64,000 nucleotides of DNA from CAIKMD01 sp963729935 (GTDB lineage: Bacteria; Pseudomonadota; Alphaproteobacteria; ATCC43930; CGMCC-115725): the NCBI GenBank assembly GCA_963729935.1, contig CAVSPW010000002.1, positions 620,001 through 684,000 on the forward strand, written 5' to 3'. A program made the translations under genes and the position numbers. Numbering within the stretch: position 1 is the stretch's first letter; every line of letters starts with the position of its first letter. The notes beneath the pieces are model-generated. The model was not told where the DNA came from and did no database searches. It saw only the letters and a list, made by a program, of their open reading frames with translations. Of this stretch, positions 1 through 9,426 are shown in pieces.

Positions 1-2
1 CT

Positions 3-149
3 AAAGTGATCGAGCGATGGCGAGAGAACGGAGCCACGGTTTCAGCACAAAGAATCGTGGGGCCTCAATTTTGGCTGACCGCCGAGATTAAGGTTGTACC
101 CGCGTTGATTGATGCAACGGCCGCCTCCTTCGTCACGGCGCGATTGTGA
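3..149 (+). CDS. Hydrolase 2, exosortase A system-associated (C-terminal end only)
   Basis: The window opens inside a gene read in the frame starting at base 3 and ending at a TGA at 147-149; 48 residues are visible. The tail includes GPQFWLTAEI followed by PALIDATAASF, the C-terminal signature I know from the alpha/beta-hydrolase called hydrolase 2 of exosortase A loci (TIGR03101 type). Its stop overlaps the GTG start of the next gene as GTGA, and the next gene is hydrolase 1, the usual partner, which supports the call. Catalytic residues lie outside the window. The substrate of this family is unknown. Confidence 0.7.
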   Translation, partial: KVIERWRENGATVSAQRIVGPQFWLTAEIKVVPALIDATAASFVTARL

Positions 150-1021
150 CCAGCGAGATTCCGACGACCTTCACCGTCGAGGGCGCGACGCTCATCGGGA
201 TGCTGCACCTTCCCGACCGCGCGTCGCGCCTCGGGGTGGTGCTCGTCGTGGGCGGGCCGCAATACCGGGTCGGAAGTCACCGCCAATTTCTGCTTCTCGC
301 GCGTGACTTGGCCGCGCGCGGGATCCCCGTACTTCGCTTCGATTGCCGCGGAATGGGCGACAGTGCGGGCGAGTTTCCAGGGTTCGAAAATATCGGCCCG
401 GACGTCGCCGGCGCGATGGACGCGCTGGTGCGGAATGTCCCTTCGATCACGCATCTGGTTCTATGGGGCTTGTGCGATGCGACCTTGACGATTTGCCAAT
501 GCGCGGAACGTGATTCCCGAGTTGCCGGCGTGGTGCTGCTCAATCCATGGGTTCGCAACGAAACTAGCCAAGCGCGCGCCCACATCAGACATTATTATCT
601 TCAGCGCCTGACCGAAAAAGATTTTCTCCTCAAGCTCCTTCGCGGAAAACTGAACCCTTTCGTCGCGGGGCGTTCATTGCTAGTCAATCTCTATCGCGCT
701 GTCCTCCCCGAATCGGTGCGCTCGCGGGGGCCCGTGCGGAAGACCGGTCAACCGAACCCGCTGGCTCAACAAATGGCTGCGAGCCTTGGCCGCTTCCGCG
801 GCGCGGCGCTTCTTATTCTCAGCGGGCGCGATCTGACGGCCAAAGAGTTCGAAGATGCCGCGAACCGATCCAAACCATGGCAGAGACTCTACGCCGAAGA
901 CCGGTTGACGGTGCGTCATTTGGAACCGGCCGATCACACCTTTTCGCAACAGCCTTGGCGCGACCAAGTCTCATCCTGGACATCGGAATGGATCAACGCC
1001 TTGCGTCGTACCGACCCTTGA
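146..1021 (+). CDS. Hydrolase 1, exosortase A system-associated (alpha/beta-hydrolase)
   Basis: A 291-residue alpha/beta-hydrolase starting at a GTG that overlaps the upstream stop (GTGA, translational coupling). The fold landmarks are the VVGGPQYRVGSHR oxyanion loop near residue 35, RFDCRGMGDS near residue 65, the nucleophile elbow GLCDA with Cys110 in place of the common Ser, an acid candidate Asp229 (SGRD) and a base candidate His264 (ADHTF). Cys at the elbow is, from memory, typical of the TIGR03100 family, so it is probably native rather than a mutation. No signal peptide, so cytoplasmic. It pairs with hydrolase 2 and converges on prsR. Substrate unknown; deacylation or thioester release in glycan or lipid-carrier metabolism is only a guess from the co-occurring acyl-CoA ligase. 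Confidence 0.85.
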   Translation: MTSEIPTTFTVEGATLIGMLHLPDRASRLGVVLVVGGPQYRVGSHRQFLLLARDLAARGIPVLRFDCRGMGDSAGEFPGFENIGPDVAGAMDALVRNVPSITHLVLWGLCDATLTICQCAERDSRVAGVVLLNPWVRNETSQARAHIRHYYLQRLTEKDFLLKLLRGKLNPFVAGRSLLVNLYRAVLPESVRSRGPVRKTGQPNPLAQQMAASLGRFRGAALLILSGRDLTAKEFEDAANRSKPWQRLYAEDRLTVRHLEPADHTFSQQPWRDQVSSWTSEWINALRRTDP

Positions 1022-1096
1022 CCCAGGCGCCGATCGGGAATCGCGTAAATGGGCGCGGCAGGCGATTCGGCGCGAATTGCGGTCGGCGCCGGTAAC

Positions 1097-2452
1097 TTAC
1101 TCCCGAATGCCGTGATATTTTATCAATTCGTAGAGCGTCGGGCGGCTGATCTCGAGCAGCTTCGAGGCCTGGCTGACGTTGCCGTTGGTCCGCGCCAAAG
1201 CTTGCTCAATCGCCGCTTTGTCGGCGCGATCGCGTGCTTCCTTCAACGTCATTGACGTGTTTGCGGACGCGTGCGTCACCGGAAGGTCGAGGTCGGCGGC
1301 CGTTATCTGTGTTCCCTCGGCCATGATCACGGCACGTTTGACGCGTCCTTCGAGTTCCCGCACATTGCCCGGCCAGGGATAGCTGGTCAATGCCGCGATC
1401 GCATCCCGCGTAAAACCGCGAACGGTCTTTCCGCCGGCTTGATTAGCGACATTGAGAAAGTGATGAGCAAGAACGGCCGCATCCCCTGTCCGTTCCCGCA
1501 ACGGCGGAATGCTGATGACGATCTCGCTCAGCCTGTAGTAAAGGTCTTCTCGGAACACCTTTGCCCGGATCATCTCTTCTGGATCGCGATGTGTCGCGCA
1601 AACGACACGCACGTCAACGGCGATTTCCGCGCGACCGCCAACGCGCTCGAAGACTCGCTCTTGTAGGAAACGGAGCAGCTTCGCCTGTAGCTGAATCGGC
1701 ATGTCGCCAATCTCGTCGAGAAACAGCGTGCCATGATTTGCGGTTTCGATTTTCCCGGCGACCTGCCGATGCGCACCTGTGAAAGCACCTTTTTCGTGTC
1801 CGAAAAGTTCGCTTTCGAGAAGCGGCTCCGGGATTGCGGCGCAGTTGATTGCAACGAAGCGGTTGCCGCGGCGCGGGCTTAGATTATGGAGGGCACGCGC
1901 AATGAGTTCCTTGCCCGTGCCGCTTTCACCCAGCAACAGTACGGTCACCGCAGTGGGCGCCACACGCTCCACCATCCGGCATACGTTGATCATGACGGGA
2001 CTCGCAGCTACCAAGCCCTCGAGCGGTCGGCGCTCAAGCTCTTGCAGGCGAAGATTTTCTGATTCGAGCGCGTGGAGCTGGTAAGCGCGGCTCACAATGA
2101 GGCGAATCGTGTCGGCATCGATTGGCTTTTGATAAAAATCATAGGCCCCGAGCGCAACCGCCCTAAGCGCGTGCTCTCTTTCATCGCTCCCCGTCACGAT
2201 AATGACCTTCGCACGCGGCGCAATTCTCTTGATCTCCTCGAGTGTCGCCAGGCCTTCACTCGCGCCGTCCCGATCGGGCGGTAACCCGAGATCAAGCGTG
2301 ACCACGGGCGGATTTTCCGACGTCACCAAGGACAGCGCCGATGGACGATCCACGGCGGACAACACCTCGTAATCCTCAAAGGTCCATGCGAGTTGCTGCT
2401 GGAGTCCGAGATCGTCTTCCACGACCAATAGTTTTGGCTTCGAGTTCGTCAT
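1097..2452 (-). CDS. prsR: PrsR, sigma-54-dependent response regulator of the XrtA/PEP-CTERM system
   Basis: A 451-residue NtrC-type activator in the standard order. Receiver domain at 1-125 with acidic pocket Glu12/Asp13, phospho-acceptor Asp54 and Lys109. AAA+ domain at about 145-380 with Walker A GESGTGKE (175-182) and the sigma-54 contact loop GAFTGA (222-227). A Fis-type helix-turn-helix ends the protein (NVSQASKLLEISRPTLYELI). It therefore needs sigma-54 RNA polymerase and enhancer-like sites. It sits 15 bases downstream of prsK, as in other PEP-CTERM loci (TIGR02915 type). The two PEP-CTERM genes far to the right carry sigma-54 promoters, making them its likely targets (inference). All key residues are present. 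Confidence 0.95.
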   Translation of the reverse strand: MTNSKPKLLVVEDDLGLQQQLAWTFEDYEVLSAVDRPSALSLVTSENPPVVTLDLGLPPDRDGASEGLATLEEIKRIAPRAKVIIVTGSDEREHALRAVALGAYDFYQKPIDADTIRLIVSRAYQLHALESENLRLQELERRPLEGLVAASPVMINVCRMVERVAPTAVTVLLLGESGTGKELIARALHNLSPRRGNRFVAINCAAIPEPLLESELFGHEKGAFTGAHRQVAGKIETANHGTLFLDEIGDMPIQLQAKLLRFLQERVFERVGGRAEIAVDVRVVCATHRDPEEMIRAKVFREDLYYRLSEIVISIPPLRERTGDAAVLAHHFLNVANQAGGKTVRGFTRDAIAALTSYPWPGNVRELEGRVKRAVIMAEGTQITAADLDLPVTHASANTSMTLKEARDRADKAAIEQALARTNGNVSQASKLLEISRPTLYELIKYHGIRE

Positions 2453-2467
2453 GCGGTCATCTCTTCG

Positions 2468-4567
2468 CTACAACGCTTTCGCAGGCGCGTTTGAGGCGGC
2501 AGCGAGTGGCAGACATATGCGCATCGTCGTGCCCCGGCCCGGTGCGGTGTCGACTTCGACATGTCCCCCGAGCGAACGAGCATATTCACGGCTTTCATAG
2601 ACGCCGATACCATATCCCGCGCTCTTGGTCGTGTCGAACGGCCGGAACAACCGGTCACGCACGAATGCTTCATCCATGCCCGGCCCATCGTCCGCGATTT
2701 CGACCACGGCGGTATCCGCCTTTGTCGCCAACCGCACCTCGACATGCCCGCTCGCCTCGACGGCATCGACCGCGTTTTGGATCAAGTGGTCGACCACCGC
2801 TTTGAGCCGCTCTTCATCGGCGGCGACGGTTGCATCCGAGTTCTCGAGATGGAGAGACACGGAGCAAGAATGCCGGCTGTGCCGCCCGACAAGGTCGCGC
2901 AATAGCGGCCCGAGTTCCACTGACTTCATCAATTGGGTGCGCGGCGGTTCCGTCTGCAGTTGGCGTAGCATTCGGTTGAGTTTGTCGACCGATTGGCGCA
3001 CCGTCTCGATCATGGCGCTCTGGAATTCTGCATTGGCGCGATGCCGCTCTGAATTCGCGAGCAAGAGCGAGAGCTGGCTGACGAGGTTCTTGATGTCGTG
3101 TGCAACGAAGGCGAAACGCTTATTGAACGCCTCAAATTGACGCGCCTCCGCCAGCGCCTCATCGCTCTTCTGTTGCGCGAGGTAGCTCGCGGCCTGCTGG
3201 CCGACCGTTTTCAAAATGTCAAAATCTTCCCACGTCAGCGCGCGTTCGGCCCGGGAGCGTCCGATGACCAAGATCCCAACAAGTCTTTCGTCGAGCAATA
3301 GCGGTATCACCAGCCAGGCACGCGACCCCGGCGCGAGCCAGGAAGGCAGGGCGTCGAGGCCGGCATAACGTTCGGGGCTGCGCGCATAGTCATCGAGATC
3401 GACAATCCATCCTGACACTTCGAGGAAGCGTGCCAGCGGACCGCCCTTCGCAATCACCGCGTCGTTGCTCGCGAGGTTCCAACGCGAGAAATTCCACGAC
3501 CCTGCCAATGAAAATCCACCATCCTCGCTCGGGAGCCATAACCCACCCTCGGGGCTTTCCATGATATCGCAGACGGCATGAATGACGCGGGTTCGCAGAT
3601 CCTCTCCATTTTGTTTGTCCGAGATGGTTCGTATGAGACGGAGCCATTCCCGCCGGTAGTCATATCTGTAGGTGAAGAGACTTTTTTCGACGAGCACGCG
3701 CAGGTAGGCACGCACGCTGCCCGAGGCGATGGGCACGATGAGAAGCAGGATCGCGCCGAAGAAAAACAAGGCTTGAAGAAAGGTGCTCCACGTCCCGCCG
3801 AAGCGGCGCACATAATAGCCCGCTGCGGTCATCATCAGCAGATAGAGGCCGGCCACGATGAAGGTCGTCGAATAGAAGGCGAACTGGCGCGAGAGGGCGA
3901 TCTGGGGCCCGGCCTTCAGGTTTCGCTTTGCGTAGACGGCAAAAATCGGCACGACCAGCAATGCGAGGACGCCGCGCGCGAGAAAGAAGCTGAGATCAAG
4001 ATGATGAAAGAGGAACGCATCGGCATAAAGAAAGAAATCATAGGCGAAAATCCCGCCGGCGCCGAAGCAGAGATACTTGATCGTCCAGCCTCGTGCCTTG
4101 GGCGAGTTGCGGAAGAGATTTTCGATGATGGCAAGACCGATGAGAGCGAGGCCGAGATGCCCGACAAAGAGGATCTGTCGCGAGGCGTCCGAACTCTCAT
4201 CGGTTGCGATGGCGCCGAAGAGCGGCGTCAACGCGGCAACACAGATGCAAATACCGACGAGAATGGCCGCCCAACGCAGCCTTTGTCCCGGCGACACCCA
4301 GTAGAAGAGACTCAAGGGCAGAAGCGTCCACGCCGCACTGCGGATCACTTCGGTGATTTGGCCCGCCTCGCCGTTTGCGATTCCTCGCGACAATTCGAAC
4401 GCGCTCACGCCCGCCCAGAGGGCCGTGGCAAAACCGGCTATGGCGAGCAGAATGCCGCCAAGATCCCGTTTCCACCACAAGAGAGCGAGCAGCGTCAGCA
4501 GCAAATATCCAAGAGTTGCGCCAGCATAGCCAAGCAAGCCTGCTTCGAGGACTTTGATCGCGATCAT
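2468..4567 (-). CDS. prsK: PrsK, membrane sensor histidine kinase of the XrtA/PEP-CTERM system
   Basis: A 699-residue kinase. The first ~290 residues hold a long run of hydrophobic segments (roughly nine to ten membrane helices), followed by a GAF-like region (about 330-470), the phospho-acceptor helix with His490 in FVAHDIKNL, and a HATPase domain with N-box HLIQNAVDAVEA near 595, G1 box ADDGPGMDE and G2 box around GYGIGVY. Length and architecture match the PrsK family (TIGR02916). It is the cognate sensor for PrsR, which follows after 15 bases. The input signal is unknown; the multi-helix sensor suggests envelope or lipid sensing. The 159 bases between this start and the upstream gene hold no recognisable ORF. 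Confidence 0.95.
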   Translation of the reverse strand: MIAIKVLEAGLLGYAGATLGYLLLTLLALLWWKRDLGGILLAIAGFATALWAGVSAFELSRGIANGEAGQITEVIRSAAWTLLPLSLFYWVSPGQRLRWAAILVGICICVAALTPLFGAIATDESSDASRQILFVGHLGLALIGLAIIENLFRNSPKARGWTIKYLCFGAGGIFAYDFFLYADAFLFHHLDLSFFLARGVLALLVVPIFAVYAKRNLKAGPQIALSRQFAFYSTTFIVAGLYLLMMTAAGYYVRRFGGTWSTFLQALFFFGAILLLIVPIASGSVRAYLRVLVEKSLFTYRYDYRREWLRLIRTISDKQNGEDLRTRVIHAVCDIMESPEGGLWLPSEDGGFSLAGSWNFSRWNLASNDAVIAKGGPLARFLEVSGWIVDLDDYARSPERYAGLDALPSWLAPGSRAWLVIPLLLDERLVGILVIGRSRAERALTWEDFDILKTVGQQAASYLAQQKSDEALAEARQFEAFNKRFAFVAHDIKNLVSQLSLLLANSERHRANAEFQSAMIETVRQSVDKLNRMLRQLQTEPPRTQLMKSVELGPLLRDLVGRHSRHSCSVSLHLENSDATVAADEERLKAVVDHLIQNAVDAVEASGHVEVRLATKADTAVVEIADDGPGMDEAFVRDRLFRPFDTTKSAGYGIGVYESREYARSLGGHVEVDTAPGRGTTMRICLPLAAASNAPAKAL

Positions 4568-4726
4568 GCGGCGCGGGCTCGGCGTTGCTTGGGATCGGCG
4601 CGCAAGAGGCCGTCGGGGTACGCTGCGATCGCGCAGAATTGGAGTCCGCGTTCGTTCGGCTTACCCAAGGCATGGACCGGGGCTGCATTCCCGCCAAGAA
4701 AATCGTGCAAGACGCTTGCGTCCAAC

Positions 4727-5521
4727 TCAACCTGGGAAGAGCGCATTCGTGTATCCCATGATCCGGTAGACCAAGAGGCCGACCCATTCGTGCAGAGCGA
4801 CATATGCTAGATCGAAACCGCCCAATATATCGAACGAGACCAGCGGTCCTGCCCGCCGCGCGGTGAGGTAACCCGCCGGGTAGGGAATGACGTCCCAACC
4901 GGCGGCGCGGAAGACCCCCACGGCCCGCGGCATCGACATCGCCTCGCAAACGAGAATCCAGGCCTCGCCCGGCTTCGGTGCCACGAGAGCACGGGTAAAG
5001 ATGGCATTCTCGTAAGTATTACGCGAGCGATCCTCGTAAATTATTGCGCGCTCATTGGTGCCCAACTCGTTAATAAAGCGCTTAACCACCACGGCTTCGC
5101 TGAGGGACTTGTCATGCCGAGCCCGTGTCCCTCCCGTGAAGACAAGCCGGGCATCCGGATATTTCCGGCCGAGCGCGAGCAGGGCCACGATCGGCGCTGG
5201 GTCGCTGAGGGTGGGCTGCCCCCAGGCGGCACTCTGCTCCACCCGCTCGGTGCCCCCGAGGGCGATAATCCCTGCCACCTGAGCCGGTAGACGGGGTGCG
5301 GGGGGGAAACGGGCCTCCAGAGGCAGAGAGAGCCATGTGGCGCCGGGCAGAACGCCAAAGGCGAGGATGAGCGCTACCGAGAATGCGAGCAGCCCAGACG
5401 CCAATTTCCGGCGCCCTGCGATGGCTGCCAGAGCATTGCCGAGGACCAGGATGCCGAGAAGCGTAGCCGGGTTGGCCAGCCCTCCGAGCCACTTTGAGAC
5501 CTGGAAGAACATGCGCGGCAA
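4727..5521 (-). CDS. YdcF/DUF218-family membrane-anchored protein
   Basis: A 264-residue protein with two N-terminal hydrophobic helices (about 15-65) followed by a periplasmic YdcF-like alpha/beta domain. Visible family landmarks are IIALGG near residue 88, RLVFTGG near 145, the SRNTYENA motif near 190 and the VCEAMSMPRAVGVFRAAGWDVIPYPAGY block near 215 (VTSAxHMPRA in typical members). DUF218 proteins such as ElyC/SanA act in envelope and peptidoglycan or glycan-lipid homeostasis; exact reactions are unsettled. It lies in the prs transcription direction between prsK and a secreted glycosidase-like gene, suggesting an envelope role tied to the polysaccharide. A TTAACCATAA site lies about 60 bases upstream of its start. 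Confidence 0.85.
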   Translation of the reverse strand: MPRMFFQVSKWLGGLANPATLLGILVLGNALAAIAGRRKLASGLLAFSVALILAFGVLPGATWLSLPLEARFPPAPRLPAQVAGIIALGGTERVEQSAAWGQPTLSDPAPIVALLALGRKYPDARLVFTGGTRARHDKSLSEAVVVKRFINELGTNERAIIYEDRSRNTYENAIFTRALVAPKPGEAWILVCEAMSMPRAVGVFRAAGWDVIPYPAGYLTARRAGPLVSFDILGGFDLAYVALHEWVGLLVYRIMGYTNALFPG

Positions 5522-5582
5522 GTGTTACCACGAACGCCGATCCCCCGGAGCCAATTCCGCTACCGCAGAGACGCTTTCGACG

Positions 5583-5592
5583 TTAACCATAA
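5583..5592 (+). promoter_or_regulatory. CtrA-like TTAACCATAA site 1
   Basis: Perfect TTAACCATAA in the 122-base spacer upstream of the YdcF-like gene (which reads on the minus strand). The first eight bases equal the CtrA-type TTAACCAT element known in alphaproteobacteria. The same 10-mer recurs at three other intergenic spots in this window. Regulator identity is inferred. Confidence 0.4.
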
Positions 5593-5643
5593 CTTGGCCT
5601 GCCCAAAGGGCCTCGGCCCCATTCGCGCGAGCGGTCCGAGCGA

Positions 5644-7980
5644 TCATGGAACGACCTGCAGGGCCAGCGTGGCTCTCTCTCGTGTCACAGGATCCGTCAC
5701 ATGGATTTGCCAGGTGCCGAGCGGGTCATTCGGCGCAAGCGGGAGCCGCAAGGCGAGCCGCCCGTGGGCCGCGGCGAGATTGCCTGAATAGGCTTCGACG
5801 ACCCGGCCCGCGGGATCGATGACGTCGCCGTGCAGGACCATGTAATCCTCAGGTGAACCGGGTGAAAAACCGATCGCGAACAGGCCGGTTTGGCCGCGGC
5901 GCAATTGCCGCGGGCCTGCAATGGTCGGCCCCGGTAGCTGCGTCTTTGAATAGGCAAGGATGCTGGGCTCGGCGCCGTCGAGCGCGAGGTCGAATCGCTG
6001 CCCATATCCCAGAGCGCGCCCGCTCAAGACATCGTGAACGAAAGCGGGCTCCGGCAGGGTCAGCACAACGGCCTCGCGAGCCTCACCGGTCGAACCGGGC
6101 CGACGATCTCTGTCCGCGCTCGGCCAAGCGCGCTGCAAGGCCAACAGCCGCAGAGCGCCATTCCGAAATTCGTAGGTTTCGACATTGGCCACCGCTTCGC
6201 CCGTCGGCCTTCTCAAGGTTGCCGCCGGCTCCAGCCCGCGCTGTTTGAGAAGCGCGCTCAGCGCCAGAGGCTCGGCGGGGCAAGGGGTTTCAGCGGAGTC
6301 GCCCAGACAGTGCTCCCCATCGGGGACCGCATAGACGGCAATCCCCGCTCTGCCCGCTGCCCCGAGTCCTGTCGTGTCCGCGGGCGCCCTGAAGAGATCG
6401 GCTAGGGGCGATTCGGGAAGTCGTCGGCTGTGCTCGTCGAAGATGCCGGGTTCGGTATCCGCAATAACCAGGCCGCCGGCTTCGACGAATGCGCGAATCT
6501 TGTCTGCCTCTTCGCGCGCGAGAGAGAGAACACGCGGCAGGATCAGCACGCGATACCCGTGATCCTGCAACGCGCCCTCCTCGACGAGCGCGCGCGAAAG
6601 AAAGCGCGGATGGAGCCCGAAGCTTTCGAGCGCGCGCGAATATGCCATCATCGAATCGCGGACCTCGTTTTCATCCTCGTAGGATGCGCTTATATCCCGG
6701 GTCGCCCAGGCATCGCCGAGCGGCCTCCAGTCGAGCATCCATTGGGTGCGCATGCTGGCCGGCGAATAGAGAATCGCGATCGGGTCGAAGCGCCGCTCGC
6801 TGTTGATGAGGAGCGCGCCCACTCCGTTCCGCAATTCGCGAAAGACGCCGCGGGCGCCGATCCCGCGCGGACCGAGCTTGCCGTCTTTCGCCGCAAATTG
6901 GTCGTTCGGGTCCCACAGGATGACGCCTCGGCTGCCGCGCAACGCCTCGCGCCAGATATCGTAGACCTCTTGGCGGCCGCCGCCCGCCGTGGTGGTTAGG
7001 AGAATCATGCCCGGATTGAGCGAGCGCATGATTTCGAGATTGCCACCGCCATCATAGAGTTCCATGACATCGACGGCCCGGGAAAGCTGCGTATAGTCAT
7101 AGCCGCCCCATCCGGGGATCTGCGCGCCCTCGATCGCGGCGCGGGCTTGAGGGTCGGACGCGTGGACCGCGTCGGTGCCGGCGCGCAACGCCCGCGCGAA
7201 GCTCACATCCATCCAGGCCTTGAAATCCGCCCACGCGGCATAGTTCTCGTCCGTCCGCGCCATCGCCTGTTGCGTGGTCAGCGGCATCACGGCTCCCCAA
7301 TCATCGAAGTCAGTTCCCCATTCCGCGTTGAGAGCCGCAAGGGTTTCGTATTGGGTTTTCAGCCAGTCGCGCATGCCGGCGAGCGAATCCATCGACAGGT
7401 CGAAGTCCCAGAAAATCGAGAGCTCACCGATGCCGGTCTCGTCGCCGAGATTATAAAAAAGCGGCCGATAGGGACGTTCGGCCCGCACGACGCGCGTGAG
7501 ACGGTCCCTGATCGCCGAGAGCCATTGCGGATCGGCGAGGCTCGGCTCACGCACGAAGGCGCGGATGTCGAGCGGATTGTCGCGATAGAGCGTCTTGACT
7601 TGCTGAAATTTCCAGTTGACCGCCCGATCGGGAAACCAGCGGTGATAGGGAGAATAAAAATCCGTCGCGATGTTCTCGACGTACCAGCGCAGATGGTTGG
7701 CCGAGAGTCGCGCGATGTCATCGCGGGGCAATTGCTCCGGCCGGTCGCGGTCGACCAGGTGCACTTCGCCGCCGGTCAAGCCGATCGATTTGAGCGTGGC
7801 GTATTGCCGGCGCGTCTGCGGCTGCCACATCAGGATCTGATAATCGCGCCACCCGCGGTCAGACGAGGGAGTGATGGCGTCGGCACGCGCACAAAGCGGC
7901 AGGGAAAGCTGTGCTACCCCCCAGAAGATGAGCGGCAGCCACGAAATCCAACGGGCAGGCGACGGGATTCGCATGGTCAT
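5644..7980 (-). CDS. Secreted glycoside-hydrolase-like protein (GH42/beta-galactosidase-like fold)
   Basis: About 778 residues from the ATG at 7980 (an in-frame ATG at 7998 gives six more). A classical signal peptide, SWLPLIFWGVAQLSLPLCARA, ends near residue 35. The body resembles GH42-like TIM barrels: an NLGDETGIGE stretch with acidic residues that could supply the acid/base, RALRAGTDAVHASDPQARAAIEG, and VMELYDGGGNLEIMR, followed from about residue 430 by a trimerisation-like Rossmann domain (LVIADTEPGIFDE) and a C-terminal beta-rich domain. Family and substrate are uncertain. Its position between the YdcF-like gene and the O-ligase suggests trimming or turnover of the locus polysaccharide in the periplasm (inference). 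Confidence 0.75.
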   Translation of the reverse strand: MTMRIPSPARWISWLPLIFWGVAQLSLPLCARADAITPSSDRGWRDYQILMWQPQTRRQYATLKSIGLTGGEVHLVDRDRPEQLPRDDIARLSANHLRWYVENIATDFYSPYHRWFPDRAVNWKFQQVKTLYRDNPLDIRAFVREPSLADPQWLSAIRDRLTRVVRAERPYRPLFYNLGDETGIGELSIFWDFDLSMDSLAGMRDWLKTQYETLAALNAEWGTDFDDWGAVMPLTTQQAMARTDENYAAWADFKAWMDVSFARALRAGTDAVHASDPQARAAIEGAQIPGWGGYDYTQLSRAVDVMELYDGGGNLEIMRSLNPGMILLTTTAGGGRQEVYDIWREALRGSRGVILWDPNDQFAAKDGKLGPRGIGARGVFRELRNGVGALLINSERRFDPIAILYSPASMRTQWMLDWRPLGDAWATRDISASYEDENEVRDSMMAYSRALESFGLHPRFLSRALVEEGALQDHGYRVLILPRVLSLAREEADKIRAFVEAGGLVIADTEPGIFDEHSRRLPESPLADLFRAPADTTGLGAAGRAGIAVYAVPDGEHCLGDSAETPCPAEPLALSALLKQRGLEPAATLRRPTGEAVANVETYEFRNGALRLLALQRAWPSADRDRRPGSTGEAREAVVLTLPEPAFVHDVLSGRALGYGQRFDLALDGAEPSILAYSKTQLPGPTIAGPRQLRRGQTGLFAIGFSPGSPEDYMVLHGDVIDPAGRVVEAYSGNLAAAHGRLALRLPLAPNDPLGTWQIHVTDPVTRERATLALQVVP

Positions 7981-8058
7981 CGCGCCAAACTGACCCATCC
8001 GGCAGCGCCCTGGGCGGAGGGCGTGCCCAAGTCGTGCCCCATAGCAATCCGAACCCGT

Positions 8059-9426
8059 TTACGGCCCGGCAACGCGCGACGGCGACGCCGCGGAAACGGC
8101 GGGCCGGGGCAGGACCGGCGCGGGACGTCCGAGGAGAGGCCGGCGCATCCCGAGCTTCGCCGGGACTTCGCTCGAGGCCGGGGTCTTGGCGATTTCGCGC
8201 CGGACGACGAATTGCGTCACCGTGATGACGGCGACGAGCGCGTAATAGAGATCGAAAAAACCGAGGCTGAGGAAGGCGCCGGTGACGGCGTAGCCAAGGA
8301 TCGATACCTGGATCATGGCGGCCAAGGATCGGGCCCAGGCGAGTTCGGGGCGCGTGCCGGCCAATCGAATCACGTTGCGCGCGGCAAGGAAGGAGGACAG
8401 CAACAGCGTGAGGAAAATCCCCAGGCCGACGAAGCCGGTTTCGCCCAGAACCTCGAAATAGATGCTGTGGGCCGCGCGCGCGGCCGCCGCGGTCGGCACG
8501 TAGTGCCTGAACAATTGGCTGTCGAGCCCGACGAGCTGGCCACCGCCCAAAAGCGGATGATCGAGGGCCAGCTTGAAGGCGAAATTCCAGGCGTCGAACC
8601 GGCCCTGAACGGACGCGTCTTGCTGATATTGATCGATCGTATCCATGCGTTCGAACCACGCTGCCGGGGCGACATAGAGCGCCGCGCCGAGGACGCCCAC
8701 GGTGACGATCAAGGTCGTGACGCGATAGCGTGCCTTCAATAAGAGAAAGCCCAGGGTCAAAATAAGCCCGATCAGCGCGCCGCGCGAATAGCTGGCGAGA
8801 ACCGCAATGATGGTCAGGCCGATGCTTCCCAAGAGCGCCAGCCTCACCCAGCGGCTCGGCGCAATCCGTCGCAAATATTGCAAAAGCGGGATGATCATGA
8901 TGAGCGCGCAGGCGAGCGAATTATTGTCGGCGATGAATGAGGCATCCGGCCCGTAGACGCGGTAATGCCCGCCCGTCGCAATGGCGAACAGCCCGCCCTT
9001 GACACCATAGATGCCGATCGAGACCGCAATGACCCAGACCAGCTGGTCGATGCGCGCGCGCGACTGAACGATGCACATCGTGACGAAGGTCATCAGAAGA
9101 ATCTTGATGATCTCTTCCCATTTCGGGATAGCCATTTCGGGATGGATGGCAAAGAGGGCGGCGAGGCTGACCCAGATTGTAAAGGACGCAAGCATATAGA
9201 CGATGAATGCATTCGGTGGCGTTTTCGCTTCGCGCGAAAATACCCAGCCGAGCAAGGTTGCCACCCCCGCGACGAGCGCCACCCGGAATTCCTGCGCGTA
9301 GCCCCAGGCCCAGCGGTGGGGATTCATCAGCGACAGCCAGAACCACATCAAGATACCGATCTGGGGCCGGATGAGGGTGAGCGGCACCGATCCCAGAACG
9401 ATGACGACGATCAAAAAATCACGCAT
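8059..9426 (-). CDS. O-antigen-ligase-like membrane protein, exosortase A-associated (putative O-glycosylation ligase)
   Basis: 455 residues with about ten to twelve hydrophobic helices. The start MRDFLIVVIVLGSVPL, the early WFWLSLMNPHRWAWGYA-like segment and the large periplasmic loop with PLLGGGQLVGLDSQLF and AARAAHSIYFEVLGETGFVGL are the Wzy_C/WaaL features of the XrtA-associated O-ligase family (TIGR03097 type). The conserved His in AHSIYFEVLGE is present. Members are proposed to polymerise or transfer lipid-linked glycan in the periplasm, possibly onto PEP-CTERM proteins; this has not been shown for most. It is the only Wzy/WaaL-like protein seen in the window. Confidence 0.9.
   Translation of the reverse strand: MRDFLIVVIVLGSVPLTLIRPQIGILMWFWLSLMNPHRWAWGYAQEFRVALVAGVATLLGWVFSREAKTPPNAFIVYMLASFTIWVSLAALFAIHPEMAIPKWEEIIKILLMTFVTMCIVQSRARIDQLVWVIAVSIGIYGVKGGLFAIATGGHYRVYGPDASFIADNNSLACALIMIIPLLQYLRRIAPSRWVRLALLGSIGLTIIAVLASYSRGALIGLILTLGFLLLKARYRVTTLIVTVGVLGAALYVAPAAWFERMDTIDQYQQDASVQGRFDAWNFAFKLALDHPLLGGGQLVGLDSQLFRHYVPTAAAARAAHSIYFEVLGETGFVGLGIFLTLLLSSFLAARNVIRLAGTRPELAWARSLAAMIQVSILGYAVTGAFLSLGFFDLYYALVAVITVTQFVVRREIAKTPASSEVPAKLGMRRPLLGRPAPVLPRPAVSAASPSRVAGP

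Noticed and set aside
3578..4810. 410-codon plus-strand frame opposite prsK
   Set aside because: Antisense shadow of prsK with a Glu/Arg/Gly-rich composition; the same region encodes a well-conserved kinase on the other strand.
7147..8742. 531-codon plus-strand frame
   Set aside because: Runs opposite the glycosidase-like and O-ligase genes; composition (Arg, Gly, Glu-rich) is that of an antisense frame in GC-rich DNA.
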